DNA of 32,871 nucleotides from Streptomyces xanthophaeus (GTDB lineage Bacteria > Actinomycetota > Actinomycetes > Streptomycetales > Streptomycetaceae), in contig NZ_KL647134.1 of assembly GCF_000725805.1 (NCBI RefSeq), positions 293,540 through 326,410 on the forward strand, given 5' to 3'. Shown one piece after another: positions 1-6,819 of the stretch. The notes beneath the pieces were generated by a model. The model worked only from the letters and a program-made list of their open reading frames with translations. It had not been told where the DNA came from and did no database searches. The position numbers and the translations under genes are program-made. How positions within the stretch are numbered: position 1 is the stretch's first letter; the number at the start of each line of letters is the position of its first letter.

Positions 1-30
1 CCCCGCCCGCCGCACAGAAGGAGTCCTGCC

Positions 31-99
31 ATGCCCGCCCGCCCGTACGACCGGCCGCACGACCGACGGCACGACCGCACCGGGCAGTACGCGACATGA
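31..99 (+). CDS. possible 22-codon leader ORF coupled to the MFS gene
   Basis: An ATG at 31 lies 7 bases after a strong Shine-Dalgarno AAGGAG at 18-23. The frame is open for 22 codons and ends in a TGA at 97-99 that overlaps the ATG of the MFS gene (ATGA, 96-99). The peptide is rich in Arg, His and Asp (PYDRPHDRRHDR) and resembles nothing I know. The MFS start has no separate ribosome binding site of its own, so translation of this ORF probably delivers ribosomes to the exporter. It could instead be non-functional leader sequence; the window begins only 30 bases upstream, so the promoter cannot be judged. Confidence 0.45.
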   Translation: MPARPYDRPHDRRHDRTGQYAT

Positions 100-1388
100 G
101 CCGACGGCCCTTCGCCGCGGTCCTGGCCGCCAACGCGATCTCCATAGCCGGTAGTTCGCTCACCCTCATCGGGGTCCCCTGGTTCGTCCTGCAGACCACG
201 GGCAGCGCCGGCCGGGCCGGGGTCGTCGCCTTCTGCGCCACCCTGCCCGTGGTCGTCGCCGCACTCGTCGGCGGGCCCGTCATCGACCGGATCGGCCGCC
301 GCCGGGTCTCCGCGGCCTCCGACCTGGTCTGCGCGGTCTCGGTCGGCGCGATCCCGCTGCTGCACCACGCGGGGCTGCTGGAGTTCTGGATGCTGTGCGC
401 GCTGATGGCCGTCGGCGGCCTCGTGCACACCCCGGGGCTCACCGCCCGTAGCGTCCTGCTGCCGGACCTCGCCGCCCACGCGGGCACCACCGTCACCCGG
501 GCCGCCGGTCTCTACGACGCGGTCTCGCGCGGGGCCCGGATGGTCGGGGCGGCGCTGTCGGGCCTGCTGATCGCCGCCTTCGGCGCCGAGACCGTCCTGC
601 TGCTGGACGCGGCCACCTTCGCGGCCTCGGCGCTGCTGGTGACGGCCTTCCTGCGCGGGGTCCCGGCCGCCGAACCCCGGCGCGGCCGCGGGAAGGTCTC
701 CTTCGCCTCGTACCGGGCCGAACTCGCCGAAGGCTGGCTCTTCCTGACCCGCGCCCGGCTGCTGCTCGGCGTCACCGTCATGGTGATGATGACCAACGGT
801 CTCGACCAGGGCTGGTCCTCGGTGCTGCTGCCCGTGCACGGCCGCGAGAACCTCGGCGGGGCCACCTCGCTCGGCCTGATGATCTCCCTCTTCGGCGGCT
901 CCGCCCTGCTCGGCGCCCTCTTCTACGGGGCCTGGGGCGAGCGGTTCCCGCGCCGGGCGGTGTTCACGGCGGCCTTCCTGGTCTCGGGGGCGACCCGCTA
1001 CGTGGTGGCCGCCCTCACCGACACCACCCTGCCGCTCGCGGTGACGATGGCACTGGCCGGCTTGGGCGCGGGCATGCTCAACCCGATCCTGACCACCCTC
1101 ACCTACGAGCAGGTCCCCGAGGAGCTGCGCAGCCGCGTGTCCGGCGTGGCCACGGCGGGCTGCGAGCTGACGATGCCGCTGGGCGGGCTCGCCGCGGGTC
1201 TGCTCGTCGACGGGTTCGGGGTCGCGAAGGCGCTGCTGCTGTTCGGCGGCGCGTACCTGCTGACCACGCTCGCGGCGCTGGTCTTCCCGGCCTGGCGGGG
1301 CATGGACCGCGACCGGGTCAGCAGGCCGGGACGGGCTCTCCCCGGTTCAGGGCGCGCAGCGCGTCCACGGCACCCGACAGCGAAGTGA
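96..1388 (+). CDS. MFS transporter (MFS_3 / exporter type)
   Basis: A 430-residue integral membrane protein of the major facilitator superfamily, probably a proton-driven drug or metabolite exporter. About 12 hydrophobic segments are visible, with the loop 2-3 signature GGPVIDRIGRRR near residues 59-70 and a matching half-motif around YGAWGERFPRR in the second half. The central loop (about 190-210) is basic, as usual in the family. The ATG overlaps the stop of a small upstream ORF. The last 23 or so residues are Arg/Pro/Gly-rich and lie over the end of the convergent Lon-type gene, a 71-bp tail-to-tail overlap, so this tail is probably not conserved. Substrate cannot be inferred. Confidence 0.9.
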   Translation: MSRRPFAAVLAANAISIAGSSLTLIGVPWFVLQTTGSAGRAGVVAFCATLPVVVAALVGGPVIDRIGRRRVSAASDLVCAVSVGAIPLLHHAGLLEFWMLCALMAVGGLVHTPGLTARSVLLPDLAAHAGTTVTRAAGLYDAVSRGARMVGAALSGLLIAAFGAETVLLLDAATFAASALLVTAFLRGVPAAEPRRGRGKVSFASYRAELAEGWLFLTRARLLLGVTVMVMMTNGLDQGWSSVLLPVHGRENLGGATSLGLMISLFGGSALLGALFYGAWGERFPRRAVFTAAFLVSGATRYVVAALTDTTLPLAVTMALAGLGAGMLNPILTTLTYEQVPEELRSRVSGVATAGCELTMPLGGLAAGLLVDGFGVAKALLLFGGAYLLTTLAALVFPAWRGMDRDRVSRPGRALPGSGRAARPRHPTAK

Positions 1389-2115
1389 CGGGGACCAGCT
1401 TCAGCCCTGCGGGGAGCTCGGACTGCGCGTCCGAGCACTCCGCCTTCGGTACGAGGAACACGCTCGCCCCGTCGCGGTGTGCGGCCTGTGTCTTGAGGGC
1501 CACGCCGCCGACCGCGCCGACGGTGCCGTCCGGGCTGATGGTCCCCGTACCGGCGATGGTGCGTCCGCCGGTGAGTTCGCCGCCGCTGCCGTCGCCGTCG
1601 AGCTTGTCGACGATGCCGAGGGAGAAGAGGAGGCCGGCGCTCGGACCTCCGACGTCGGCCAGGTTGAGGTCGACCTTCACGTCCTTGGGGTCCTTGTGGA
1701 GGAAGCCGAGTGCGGCCTCGGCCGCGGTCGACTGCGACTTGGCCATTTCCTCCAGGTTGTGTTCCTCGGTCTCCTCGGTGGTTCGTCCGGAGGGGTAGAT
1801 GGCCTCCTTGGGCATGACCGCCCGGTCGGCCCGGAACCAGCTGTCGACGAGCTGACCCAGGTCCACCTCCTCGGAGGGGCCCGGGGCCTGGATGGTCGTC
1901 ATGAGGAGCCGGCCCTTGGTCTCACGGACGGGGGCACCGGTGACGCTGATCACGTTCTTGCCGTCCCGCGCGCCGAGCACGTCGGCCGTGAGGCCCGGCT
2001 GGGCCAGCACGAAGGGCAGCGGCGCGAAGGCCGCGGCGGCGAACAGGCCGAGCACGGGCACGGCGCAGAGGGCCAGGGCGGCGGGACGCGGCAGACGTGT
2101 GAGGCGTGAGAGCAC
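1318..2115 (-). CDS. secreted/membrane-anchored Lon-type (S16) serine protease, YlbL-like without PDZ
   Basis: A 265-residue protein with an N-terminal hydrophobic anchor (about 11-36) and a C-terminal Lon-type proteolytic domain. The catalytic Ser-Lys dyad is visible as GGPSAGLLFSLG (Ser159) and GGVALKTQAA (Lys208), with the typical LTGGRTIAGTGTISPDGTVG between them. Relatives of the YlbL type usually carry a PDZ domain between anchor and protease and run to about 340 residues; here no PDZ is seen. It probably acts outside the membrane on misfolded or signalling substrates. The GTG at 2115 has no Shine-Dalgarno but has a TAGATT six bases upstream, so the mRNA may be leaderless. It converges on and overlaps the MFS gene. 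Confidence 0.82.
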   Translation of the reverse strand: MLSRLTRLPRPAALALCAVPVLGLFAAAAFAPLPFVLAQPGLTADVLGARDGKNVISVTGAPVRETKGRLLMTTIQAPGPSEEVDLGQLVDSWFRADRAVMPKEAIYPSGRTTEETEEHNLEEMAKSQSTAAEAALGFLHKDPKDVKVDLNLADVGGPSAGLLFSLGIVDKLDGDGSGGELTGGRTIAGTGTISPDGTVGAVGGVALKTQAAHRDGASVFLVPKAECSDAQSELPAGLKLVPVTSLSGAVDALRALNRGEPVPAC

Positions 2116-2127
2116 CCGGTCAATCTA
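2116..2127 (-). promoter_or_regulatory. candidate -10 box for a leaderless transcript of the Lon-type gene
   Basis: On the minus strand TAGATT (2122-2127) is followed by six bases and then directly by the GTG start at 2115. That spacing would put the transcription start on the start codon. No convincing -35 hexamer precedes it, so the call rests on the -10 match and the absence of a ribosome binding site. Confidence 0.35.
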
Positions 2128-2168
2128 TCGGTCCGCGCCCCCGGCCCCGGGGCCCGGCGTGGCCCGGC

Positions 2169-2190
2169 GCCCCGGCGGGAGTGCCGGGGC
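2169..2190 (-). terminator. hairpin after the iclR-type gene
   Basis: An 8-bp perfect stem, GCCCCGGC (2169-2176) and GCCGGGGC (2183-2190), with a 6-base loop, starts 7 bases past the stop of the IclR-type gene. There is no T-tract, as is common in streptomycetes. Confidence 0.5.
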
Positions 2191-2196
2191 CCGCGG

Positions 2197-2838
2197 TCAG
2201 CGGAGCGCGTCCGCGACCTCGCGCGCCGCGTCGACCACCCGCGGTCCGACCCGTTCCGGCACGGCGTCGGCCAGCATCACGACGCCGACGCTGCCCTCCA
2301 GCCCGGTGATGCCGACGAGCGGCGCGGCGGCGCCACTGGCGCCCGCTTCGAGCTCTCCGTGGGTGAGGGTGTAGCCCGGCTCGATGAGGGAGCCCTGACG
2401 GGCGGCCAGGATGGCCCGCCCGGCGGCCCCGCGGTCCAGCGCGTGGCGGAAACCGGCCCGGTAGGCCACGTGGTAGTCCGTCCAGGTCGGCTCCACCACG
2501 GCCACGGCGAGCGCCTCGGTGCCGTCGACGAGGGTCAGGTGCGCGGTGGCCCCTATGTCCTCGGCGAGGGACCGCAGCGCGGGCAGGGCGGCCTCGCGTA
2601 CGAGCGGGTGGACCTGCCGGCCCAGTCTGAGCACCCCGAGCCCGACCCGGGCCCGCCCGCCGAGGTCACGGCGGACCAGGGCGTGCTGTTCGAGGGTGGC
2701 GAGGAGCCGGTAGACCACGGTGCGGTTCACACCGAGGCGGTTGGAGAGCTCGGTGACGGTCAGACCGTGGTCGGTGTCGGCGAGCAGTTTGAGGACTCTG
2801 AGCCCTCTGTCGAGAGTCTGGGAGGTTTCCGCGGTCAC
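2197..2838 (-). CDS. IclR-family transcriptional regulator
   Basis: A 213-residue regulator with an N-terminal winged helix-turn-helix (about residues 5-65; TLDRGLRVLKLLADTDHG, then LTVTELSNRLGVNRTVVYRL) and a C-terminal IclR effector-binding domain (about 75-213). I chose the GTG at 2838 because GGGAG lies just upstream in the purine run AGAGGGAGAGG and because the family begins shortly before the helix-turn-helix. A longer reading to 3102 adds 88 low-complexity residues with no family resemblance. The protein is shorter than the usual 250 or so. Its effector is unknown; it is divergent from the LAETG surface-protein gene, but catabolic targets are not adjacent. Confidence 0.88.
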   Translation of the reverse strand: MTAETSQTLDRGLRVLKLLADTDHGLTVTELSNRLGVNRTVVYRLLATLEQHALVRRDLGGRARVGLGVLRLGRQVHPLVREAALPALRSLAEDIGATAHLTLVDGTEALAVAVVEPTWTDYHVAYRAGFRHALDRGAAGRAILAARQGSLIEPGYTLTHGELEAGASGAAAPLVGITGLEGSVGVVMLADAVPERVGPRVVDAAREVADALR

Positions 2839-3213
2839 GACGCCTCTCCCTCTTTCCGTGGGCGGCGGTGACTCTCGGGGTGGCGCGCCGCCGGTCCCGC
2901 GGCGGCGCACGGAGAGGCCGCCGGTAGCGGCCATGGCACCGGCTGCGCTCCCGCGGCGGCGCTGCCACGGTGCGTTCGATGCGGGGACAGTAGCGAGCGG
3001 GTTCGCTGAGCGGAAGGGCTCGTCCAGAATCCGGGCGCCTGCTACCCGTTTATGCCGGTTAATGACCGACACCGGTGTCAATTCGTGACCTCTTTTCCAC
3101 ACGACTCCTTTACAACCCCATTACTCTGAGCATGTTCAAAACGATATTCGGTTGGCCCTGGGGGGGACGTGCTTCCGCGCGCCCAAGGCCGCACGGAGGG
3201 AAACCCAGCACTC
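2839..3213. other. 375-bp divergent intergenic region with a perfect palindrome
   Basis: This separates the divergent iclR-type and LAETG genes. The half near the LAETG gene (about 3050-3150) is AT-rich for this genome and probably holds promoters. A perfect 12-bp palindrome GACACCGGTGTC lies at 3068-3079, a candidate operator. TACTCT at 3122-3127 could be a -10 box on the plus strand, but no good -35 accompanies it. No ORF here is credible. Confidence 0.4.
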
Positions 3214-4218
3214 ATGAACTTCAAGCGCCTGGCCGTCGTGGCCGCCGCCGCCGTCGTCGGTCCGACGGTCCTGATGGCCACCCCGGCGATGGCCGACGAG
3301 GCCCAGAACCCGGCCGTCTCGACGCCGGACACCGCCCCCAAGGACGACGCGGCTCCCGCCGAGGCCCCTGCGAAGGAGGCCCCGGCAGCGGAGGCCCCCG
3401 CCGCCGAGCAGCCGGCCGCCGAGGCTCCGGCCCCGGTCGTCCCGCCCGTCGCCCCGGCCCCGGTCCTGCCGCCCGTCGCCGACACCCCGGCCCCCGCGCC
3501 GGCCCCGGCCGTCCCGCCGGTCTCGGAGGCTGACGAGAACCTGGGCGAGGACGAGGACTGGGTCGCCACCGGCCCGAAGCTCGGCCTGGGCGGCATCCCG
3601 GCCACCTTCAAGACCGGCGGCGACTGGACCCAGTTCCAGGTCTCCATCGACAACACCACCGGCAAGGCCCAGGAGAGCTACGTCCTGGTGCTGGCCGTCG
3701 CCAACGAGTCCCTCGAGCTGGACAAGAACGACGTCCAGGTCCAGGTCTTCTTCGGTGGCGCCTGGCACAACGTCGACATCATCGACGACGGCGGCACCCC
3801 CGTCGCGCTGCTGACGGACGACCTGCAGATCCCCAAGGGCTCCCTCGACCTCCAGGTCCGCATCAAGTTCAGCGCGGGCGCCCCCACGGGCGAGATCGCC
3901 ATCGCGGCTGCCGGTGGCAGCAACGTGGACGAGAACGTCTGGTCCGACACCGTCTGGACCGAGTCGAAGATCGTCAAGGGTGGCAACAGCACCAAGCCCA
4001 ACGGCGGCTCCAAGCCCGTCGAGCAGGTCGGCCACGTGACCACCCCGGGCACGGGCTCCGGCACCGGTACCGGCACCACCGCCAACACCGCCGGCCAGCT
4101 CGCCGAGACCGGCAGCGACGCGGCCACCACCTGGGCGCTCGGCGCCGGCGGTGTGGCCCTGGCCATGGGCGCCGCCCTGGTCGCCGGCACCGGCCGTCGC
4201 CGCCGCCCGACCGCGTAA
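3214..4218 (+). CDS. LAETG-anchored cell-wall surface protein (sortase substrate)
   Basis: A 334-residue exported protein. It has a signal peptide (residues 1-27, cleavage after AMA), an Ala/Pro-rich low-complexity stretch (about 30-120), a compact domain of about 150 residues rich in beta-type sequence (WVATGPKLGLGGIPATF to WTESKIV), a Gly/Ser/Thr linker, and a C-terminal sorting signal: LAETG at 296-300, a hydrophobic helix, and an RRRR tail. LAXTG is the motif recognised by streptomycete class E sortases. I chose the ATG at 3214 over one at 3169 because the signal peptide starts there and GGAGG (3195-3199) precedes it. The role of the globular domain is unknown. It is transcribed alone and ends at a strong terminator. 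Confidence 0.88.
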   Translation: MNFKRLAVVAAAAVVGPTVLMATPAMADEAQNPAVSTPDTAPKDDAAPAEAPAKEAPAAEAPAAEQPAAEAPAPVVPPVAPAPVLPPVADTPAPAPAPAVPPVSEADENLGEDEDWVATGPKLGLGGIPATFKTGGDWTQFQVSIDNTTGKAQESYVLVLAVANESLELDKNDVQVQVFFGGAWHNVDIIDDGGTPVALLTDDLQIPKGSLDLQVRIKFSAGAPTGEIAIAAAGGSNVDENVWSDTVWTESKIVKGGNSTKPNGGSKPVEQVGHVTTPGTGSGTGTGTTANTAGQLAETGSDAATTWALGAGGVALAMGAALVAGTGRRRRPTA

Positions 4219-4236
4219 CCCTCGGGAACACATGCG

Positions 4237-4272
4237 AACGGGGTCCGTGCGAACATCCGCACGGACCCCGTT
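4237..4272. terminator. strong bidirectional terminator hairpin
   Basis: A perfect 15-bp stem (4237-4251 with 4258-4272; AACGGGGTCCGTGCG and its complement) closes a 6-base loop. It sits between the convergent LAETG gene and the helicase gene, 18 bases from each stop, so it can serve both. Confidence 0.85.
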
Positions 4273-4289
4273 GCGCATTCTGTGGGACC

Positions 4290-6074
4290 TCACCGCATCC
4301 GCGTGGCCCACTCCTGGACCTTCTTGATCCGCTCGCGCAGCTGTCCCGCCGTCGCCTCCGCGCTCGGCGGCCCGCCGCAGACCCGGCGCAGCTCGGTGTG
4401 GATCACTCCGTGCGGCTTGCCGCTCTGGTGGACGTAGGCGCCCACCATCGTGTTCAGCGACTTGCGCAGCTCCAGCAGCTCCTTGTGCGAGACCACCGGC
4501 CGCCGGTCCGCGGGCAGCTCCAGCAGGTCCGCCTCGGCGTCGGGCTTGCGCCTGCTGTGCGCGATCTGCCGCGACTGGCGCTTCTGCAGCAGCATCTGCA
4601 CCTGGTCCGGCTCCAGCAGCCCGGGGATGCCGAGGTAGTCCTGCTCCTCCTCGCTGCCCGGGTGCGCCTGCATGCCGAACTCGGCGCCGTCGTAGAGGAC
4701 CCGGTCGAACACCGCGTCGGATTCGAGCGCCTCGAAGGACATCTGCTCGTCCTCGCCGGTGTCCTCGTCCTCCAGTTTGTTCGCCTCGTCCATCTCCTTC
4801 TCGGACTCGGCGTACGGATCCTCCTCGCCCTGCTTCTTCGGCTTGTCGAGGACGTGGTCGCGTTCGACCTCCATCTCGTTGGCGAAGCCGAGGAGGTAGG
4901 GAATGGTCGGAAGGAACACGGACGCGGTCTCGCCGCGCCTGCGCGATCGCACGAAGCGACCGACGGCCTGGGCGAAGAACAGCGGCGTGGAGATCGTCGT
5001 CGCGTACACGCCGACCGCGAGCCTCGGCACGTCGACGCCCTCGGACACCATGCGGACCGCGACCATCCAGCGGTCCTCGTTCGCGCTGAAGTCGTCGATC
5101 CGCTTCGACGCACCGGTGTCGTCGGACAGCACGACGGTCGCCTTGGTGCCCGTGATCTCGCGGATCAGCTTGGCGTACGCGCGCGCCGAGTCCTGGTCGG
5201 AGGCGATGACCAGGCCGCCCGCGTCCGGGATGCCCTTCCTGACCTCGGTCAGCCGCTGGTCGGCGGCGCGCAGCACGTTCGGCATCCAGTCGCCGCGGGC
5301 GTCCAGCGCGGTGCGCCAGGCCTGCGAGATGGCGTCCTTGGTCATCGGCTCGCCGAGGCGCGCCGCGATCTCGTCGCCCGCCTTGGTGCGCCAGCGCATG
5401 TTGCCGCTGTAGGAGAGGAAGATGACGGGCCGCACGACGCCGTCGCCCAGCGCGTTGCCGTAGCCGTAGGTGTAGTCGGCGGACGACCTGCGGATGCCGT
5501 CGTTCCCCTCCTCGTACGCCACGAAGGGGATGGGATTGGTGTCCGACCGGAAGGGCGTACCGGTCAGGGCCAGGCGCCGGGTCGCCGGGTCGAAGGCCTC
5601 CAGGCAGGCCTCGCCCCAGGACTTGGAGTCACCGGCGTGGTGGATCTCGTCGAGGATGACGAGGGTCTTGCGCTGCTCGCAGCGGTTGCGGTGCAGCATC
5701 GGGCGCACGCCGACACCGGCGTAGGTGACGGCGACCCCGTGGTAGTCCTTGCTGAGCGGCCCCGCCGAGTACTCGGGGTCCAGCCGGATTCCTATCCGGG
5801 CCGCCGCGTCCGCCCACTGCTTCTTCAGGTGCTCGGTGGGGGCGACGACGGTCACCTGCTGCACCACGTGGTGGTGCAGCAGCCAGGAGGCCAGGGTCAG
5901 CGCGAAGGTGGTCTTGCCGGCGCCGGGCGTCGCGACCGCGAGGAAGTCCCGCGGCTGGGTCTCGATGTAGCGGTCCAGCGCTCCCTGCTGCCAGGCGCGC
6001 AGCTTGCTGGCGGTACCCCAGGGGGCACGGCCGGGGAAGGCAGGTGAGAGGTGGTGGGAGGCGGTAGTAGTCAC
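4290..6074 (-). CDS. DEAD/DEAH-box (superfamily 2) helicase
   Basis: A 594-residue SF2 helicase. Motifs in order: Walker A ATPGAGKTT (about 48-56), DEAH-type box ILDEIHHAGD (about 140-149), motif III LTGTPF (about 170-175), then the second RecA domain with SEGVDVPRL and motif VI QAVGRFVRSRRRGE. The C-terminal third is acidic and low in complexity (EEDPYAESEKEMDEANKLEDEDTGEDE) and then a basic helical region, not part of the helicase core. The GTG at 6074 is preceded by GGAGAC and gives VTTTASHHLSP; a reading to 6152 adds 26 unlikely residues. It is probably a nucleic-acid remodelling or repair ATPase; the substrate is unknown. It is monocistronic and convergent with the LAETG gene. Confidence 0.88.
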   Translation of the reverse strand: MTTTASHHLSPAFPGRAPWGTASKLRAWQQGALDRYIETQPRDFLAVATPGAGKTTFALTLASWLLHHHVVQQVTVVAPTEHLKKQWADAAARIGIRLDPEYSAGPLSKDYHGVAVTYAGVGVRPMLHRNRCEQRKTLVILDEIHHAGDSKSWGEACLEAFDPATRRLALTGTPFRSDTNPIPFVAYEEGNDGIRRSSADYTYGYGNALGDGVVRPVIFLSYSGNMRWRTKAGDEIAARLGEPMTKDAISQAWRTALDARGDWMPNVLRAADQRLTEVRKGIPDAGGLVIASDQDSARAYAKLIREITGTKATVVLSDDTGASKRIDDFSANEDRWMVAVRMVSEGVDVPRLAVGVYATTISTPLFFAQAVGRFVRSRRRGETASVFLPTIPYLLGFANEMEVERDHVLDKPKKQGEEDPYAESEKEMDEANKLEDEDTGEDEQMSFEALESDAVFDRVLYDGAEFGMQAHPGSEEEQDYLGIPGLLEPDQVQMLLQKRQSRQIAHSRRKPDAEADLLELPADRRPVVSHKELLELRKSLNTMVGAYVHQSGKPHGVIHTELRRVCGGPPSAEATAGQLRERIKKVQEWATRMR

Positions 6075-6135
6075 GGTCTCCGGTTCGGGCTCTCGGTGGC
6101 GGTCGTACGTAGGACAACCGGGCCACCTTACCGGC

Positions 6136-6170
6136 ACGGGCCCGCCCCTCATCGAGGGACAGGCCCGTGA
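6136..6170 (-). terminator. hairpin after the Doc toxin gene
   Basis: Arms CACGGGCC (6136-6143) and GGCCCGTG (6163-6170) pair perfectly, and the loop contains a second small stem (CCCT/AGGG). It lies 48 bases past the stop of the Doc gene and upstream of the helicase start, so it separates the two transcripts. Confidence 0.5.
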
Positions 6171-6217
6171 CCTCGGCGGGTGCGGCGAGGGTCACAGTCC
6201 GGGGCGCCCGCCGGGGG

Positions 6218-6589
6218 TCAGCGGGCGAACTTCGGCAGCTGCGCTGCGATCTTGGGCACGTCCAGCGCCCCCTGGCACACGTCCAGCACGAAGCGCTCGG
6301 CCTCGTCCACGTCGAAGGCAGCGTCCAGTGGGTGGCCGTTCATGTGCAGGAAAACCCAGGTCGCGTACCAGGCGATCCGCTTGTTGCCGTCCACCAGCCC
6401 GTGGTTGCGGGCGAGTGATTCCATCAGGGCGGCAGCCTTCTCCCAGATGTCCGGGTAGGCGTCCTGACCGAACACGCTCGACTGGGGGCGCGCCAGCGCC
6501 GAGTCGAGCAGCCCGTAGTCGCGTACCTCGCTGGTCCTGAGCCGCTCCGCGAGGTTCAGCACCTCGGGCAGGGTCAGGTAGTGGGTCAC
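6218..6589 (-). CDS. doc: Doc-family (Fic fold) toxin
   Basis: A 123-residue protein of the Fic/Doc family. Doc toxins phosphorylate translation factor EF-Tu with ATP and stop protein synthesis. The Fic signature reads HGLVDGNKRIAW (about residues 66-77), matching the Doc form HxFxDxNKR with His at the catalytic position. The length matches classical Doc (about 126). The GTG at 6589 is preceded by GGAGG and overlaps the antitoxin stop as GTGA (6586-6589), so the two are translationally coupled with antitoxin first. A longer reading to 6853 would run through the antitoxin gene and is rejected. Confidence 0.9.
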   Translation of the reverse strand: MTHYLTLPEVLNLAERLRTSEVRDYGLLDSALARPQSSVFGQDAYPDIWEKAAALMESLARNHGLVDGNKRIAWYATWVFLHMNGHPLDAAFDVDEAERFVLDVCQGALDVPKIAAQLPKFAR

Positions 6590-6783
6590 GCAAGCCTCCG
6601 GTTCAGCTCGCCGCTGACCTTCAGGACATGCTCGGCCGCCTCGTTGAACAGCCGGGAGTGTTCGTTTATGGCCCTGATCACCGCCTCGTGCGCGAATGAC
6701 TGCATGCTGCGACCCTCCGCCTCGGCGCGCGCGCGCAGGGCGTCCAGCTCTTCTTCGGTGAACCTGACGTTGAGACCAGCCAT
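6586..6783 (-). CDS. ribbon-helix-helix antitoxin paired with Doc
   Basis: A 65-residue protein. The N-terminus (AGLNVRFTEEELDALRARAEAEGRSMQSFAHEAV) fits a ribbon-helix-helix DNA-binding fold, followed by a C-terminal helix that would block the toxin. It plays the role of Phd, although the DNA-binding part looks like RHH rather than the Phd/YefM fold. The ATG at 6783 has no Shine-Dalgarno, and a promoter placed to start transcription at or beside the ATG is present, so a leaderless message is likely. Two tandem 10-bp repeats overlap that promoter, as expected for autoregulation. Confidence 0.85.
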   Translation of the reverse strand: MAGLNVRFTEEELDALRARAEAEGRSMQSFAHEAVIRAINEHSRLFNEAAEHVLKVSGELNRRLA

Positions 6784-6789
6784 GAACCA

Positions 6790-6819
6790 ACGGTACCGCG
6801 TGGTACCGCGTAGTGTCAG
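6790..6819 (-). promoter_or_regulatory. promoter and tandem-repeat operator of the antitoxin-doc operon
   Basis: On the minus strand CTGACA (6814-6819), an 18-bp spacer and TACCGT (6790-6795) form a sigma70-like promoter, with only six bases before the ATG. The spacer and -10 contain GGTACCGCGT twice in tandem (6792-6801 and 6802-6811, plus-strand reading), exactly one helical turn apart, each with the palindrome GGTACC. This is the layout expected for an RHH autorepressor. The -35 box overlaps the last codons of the upstream MFS gene. Confidence 0.65.
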
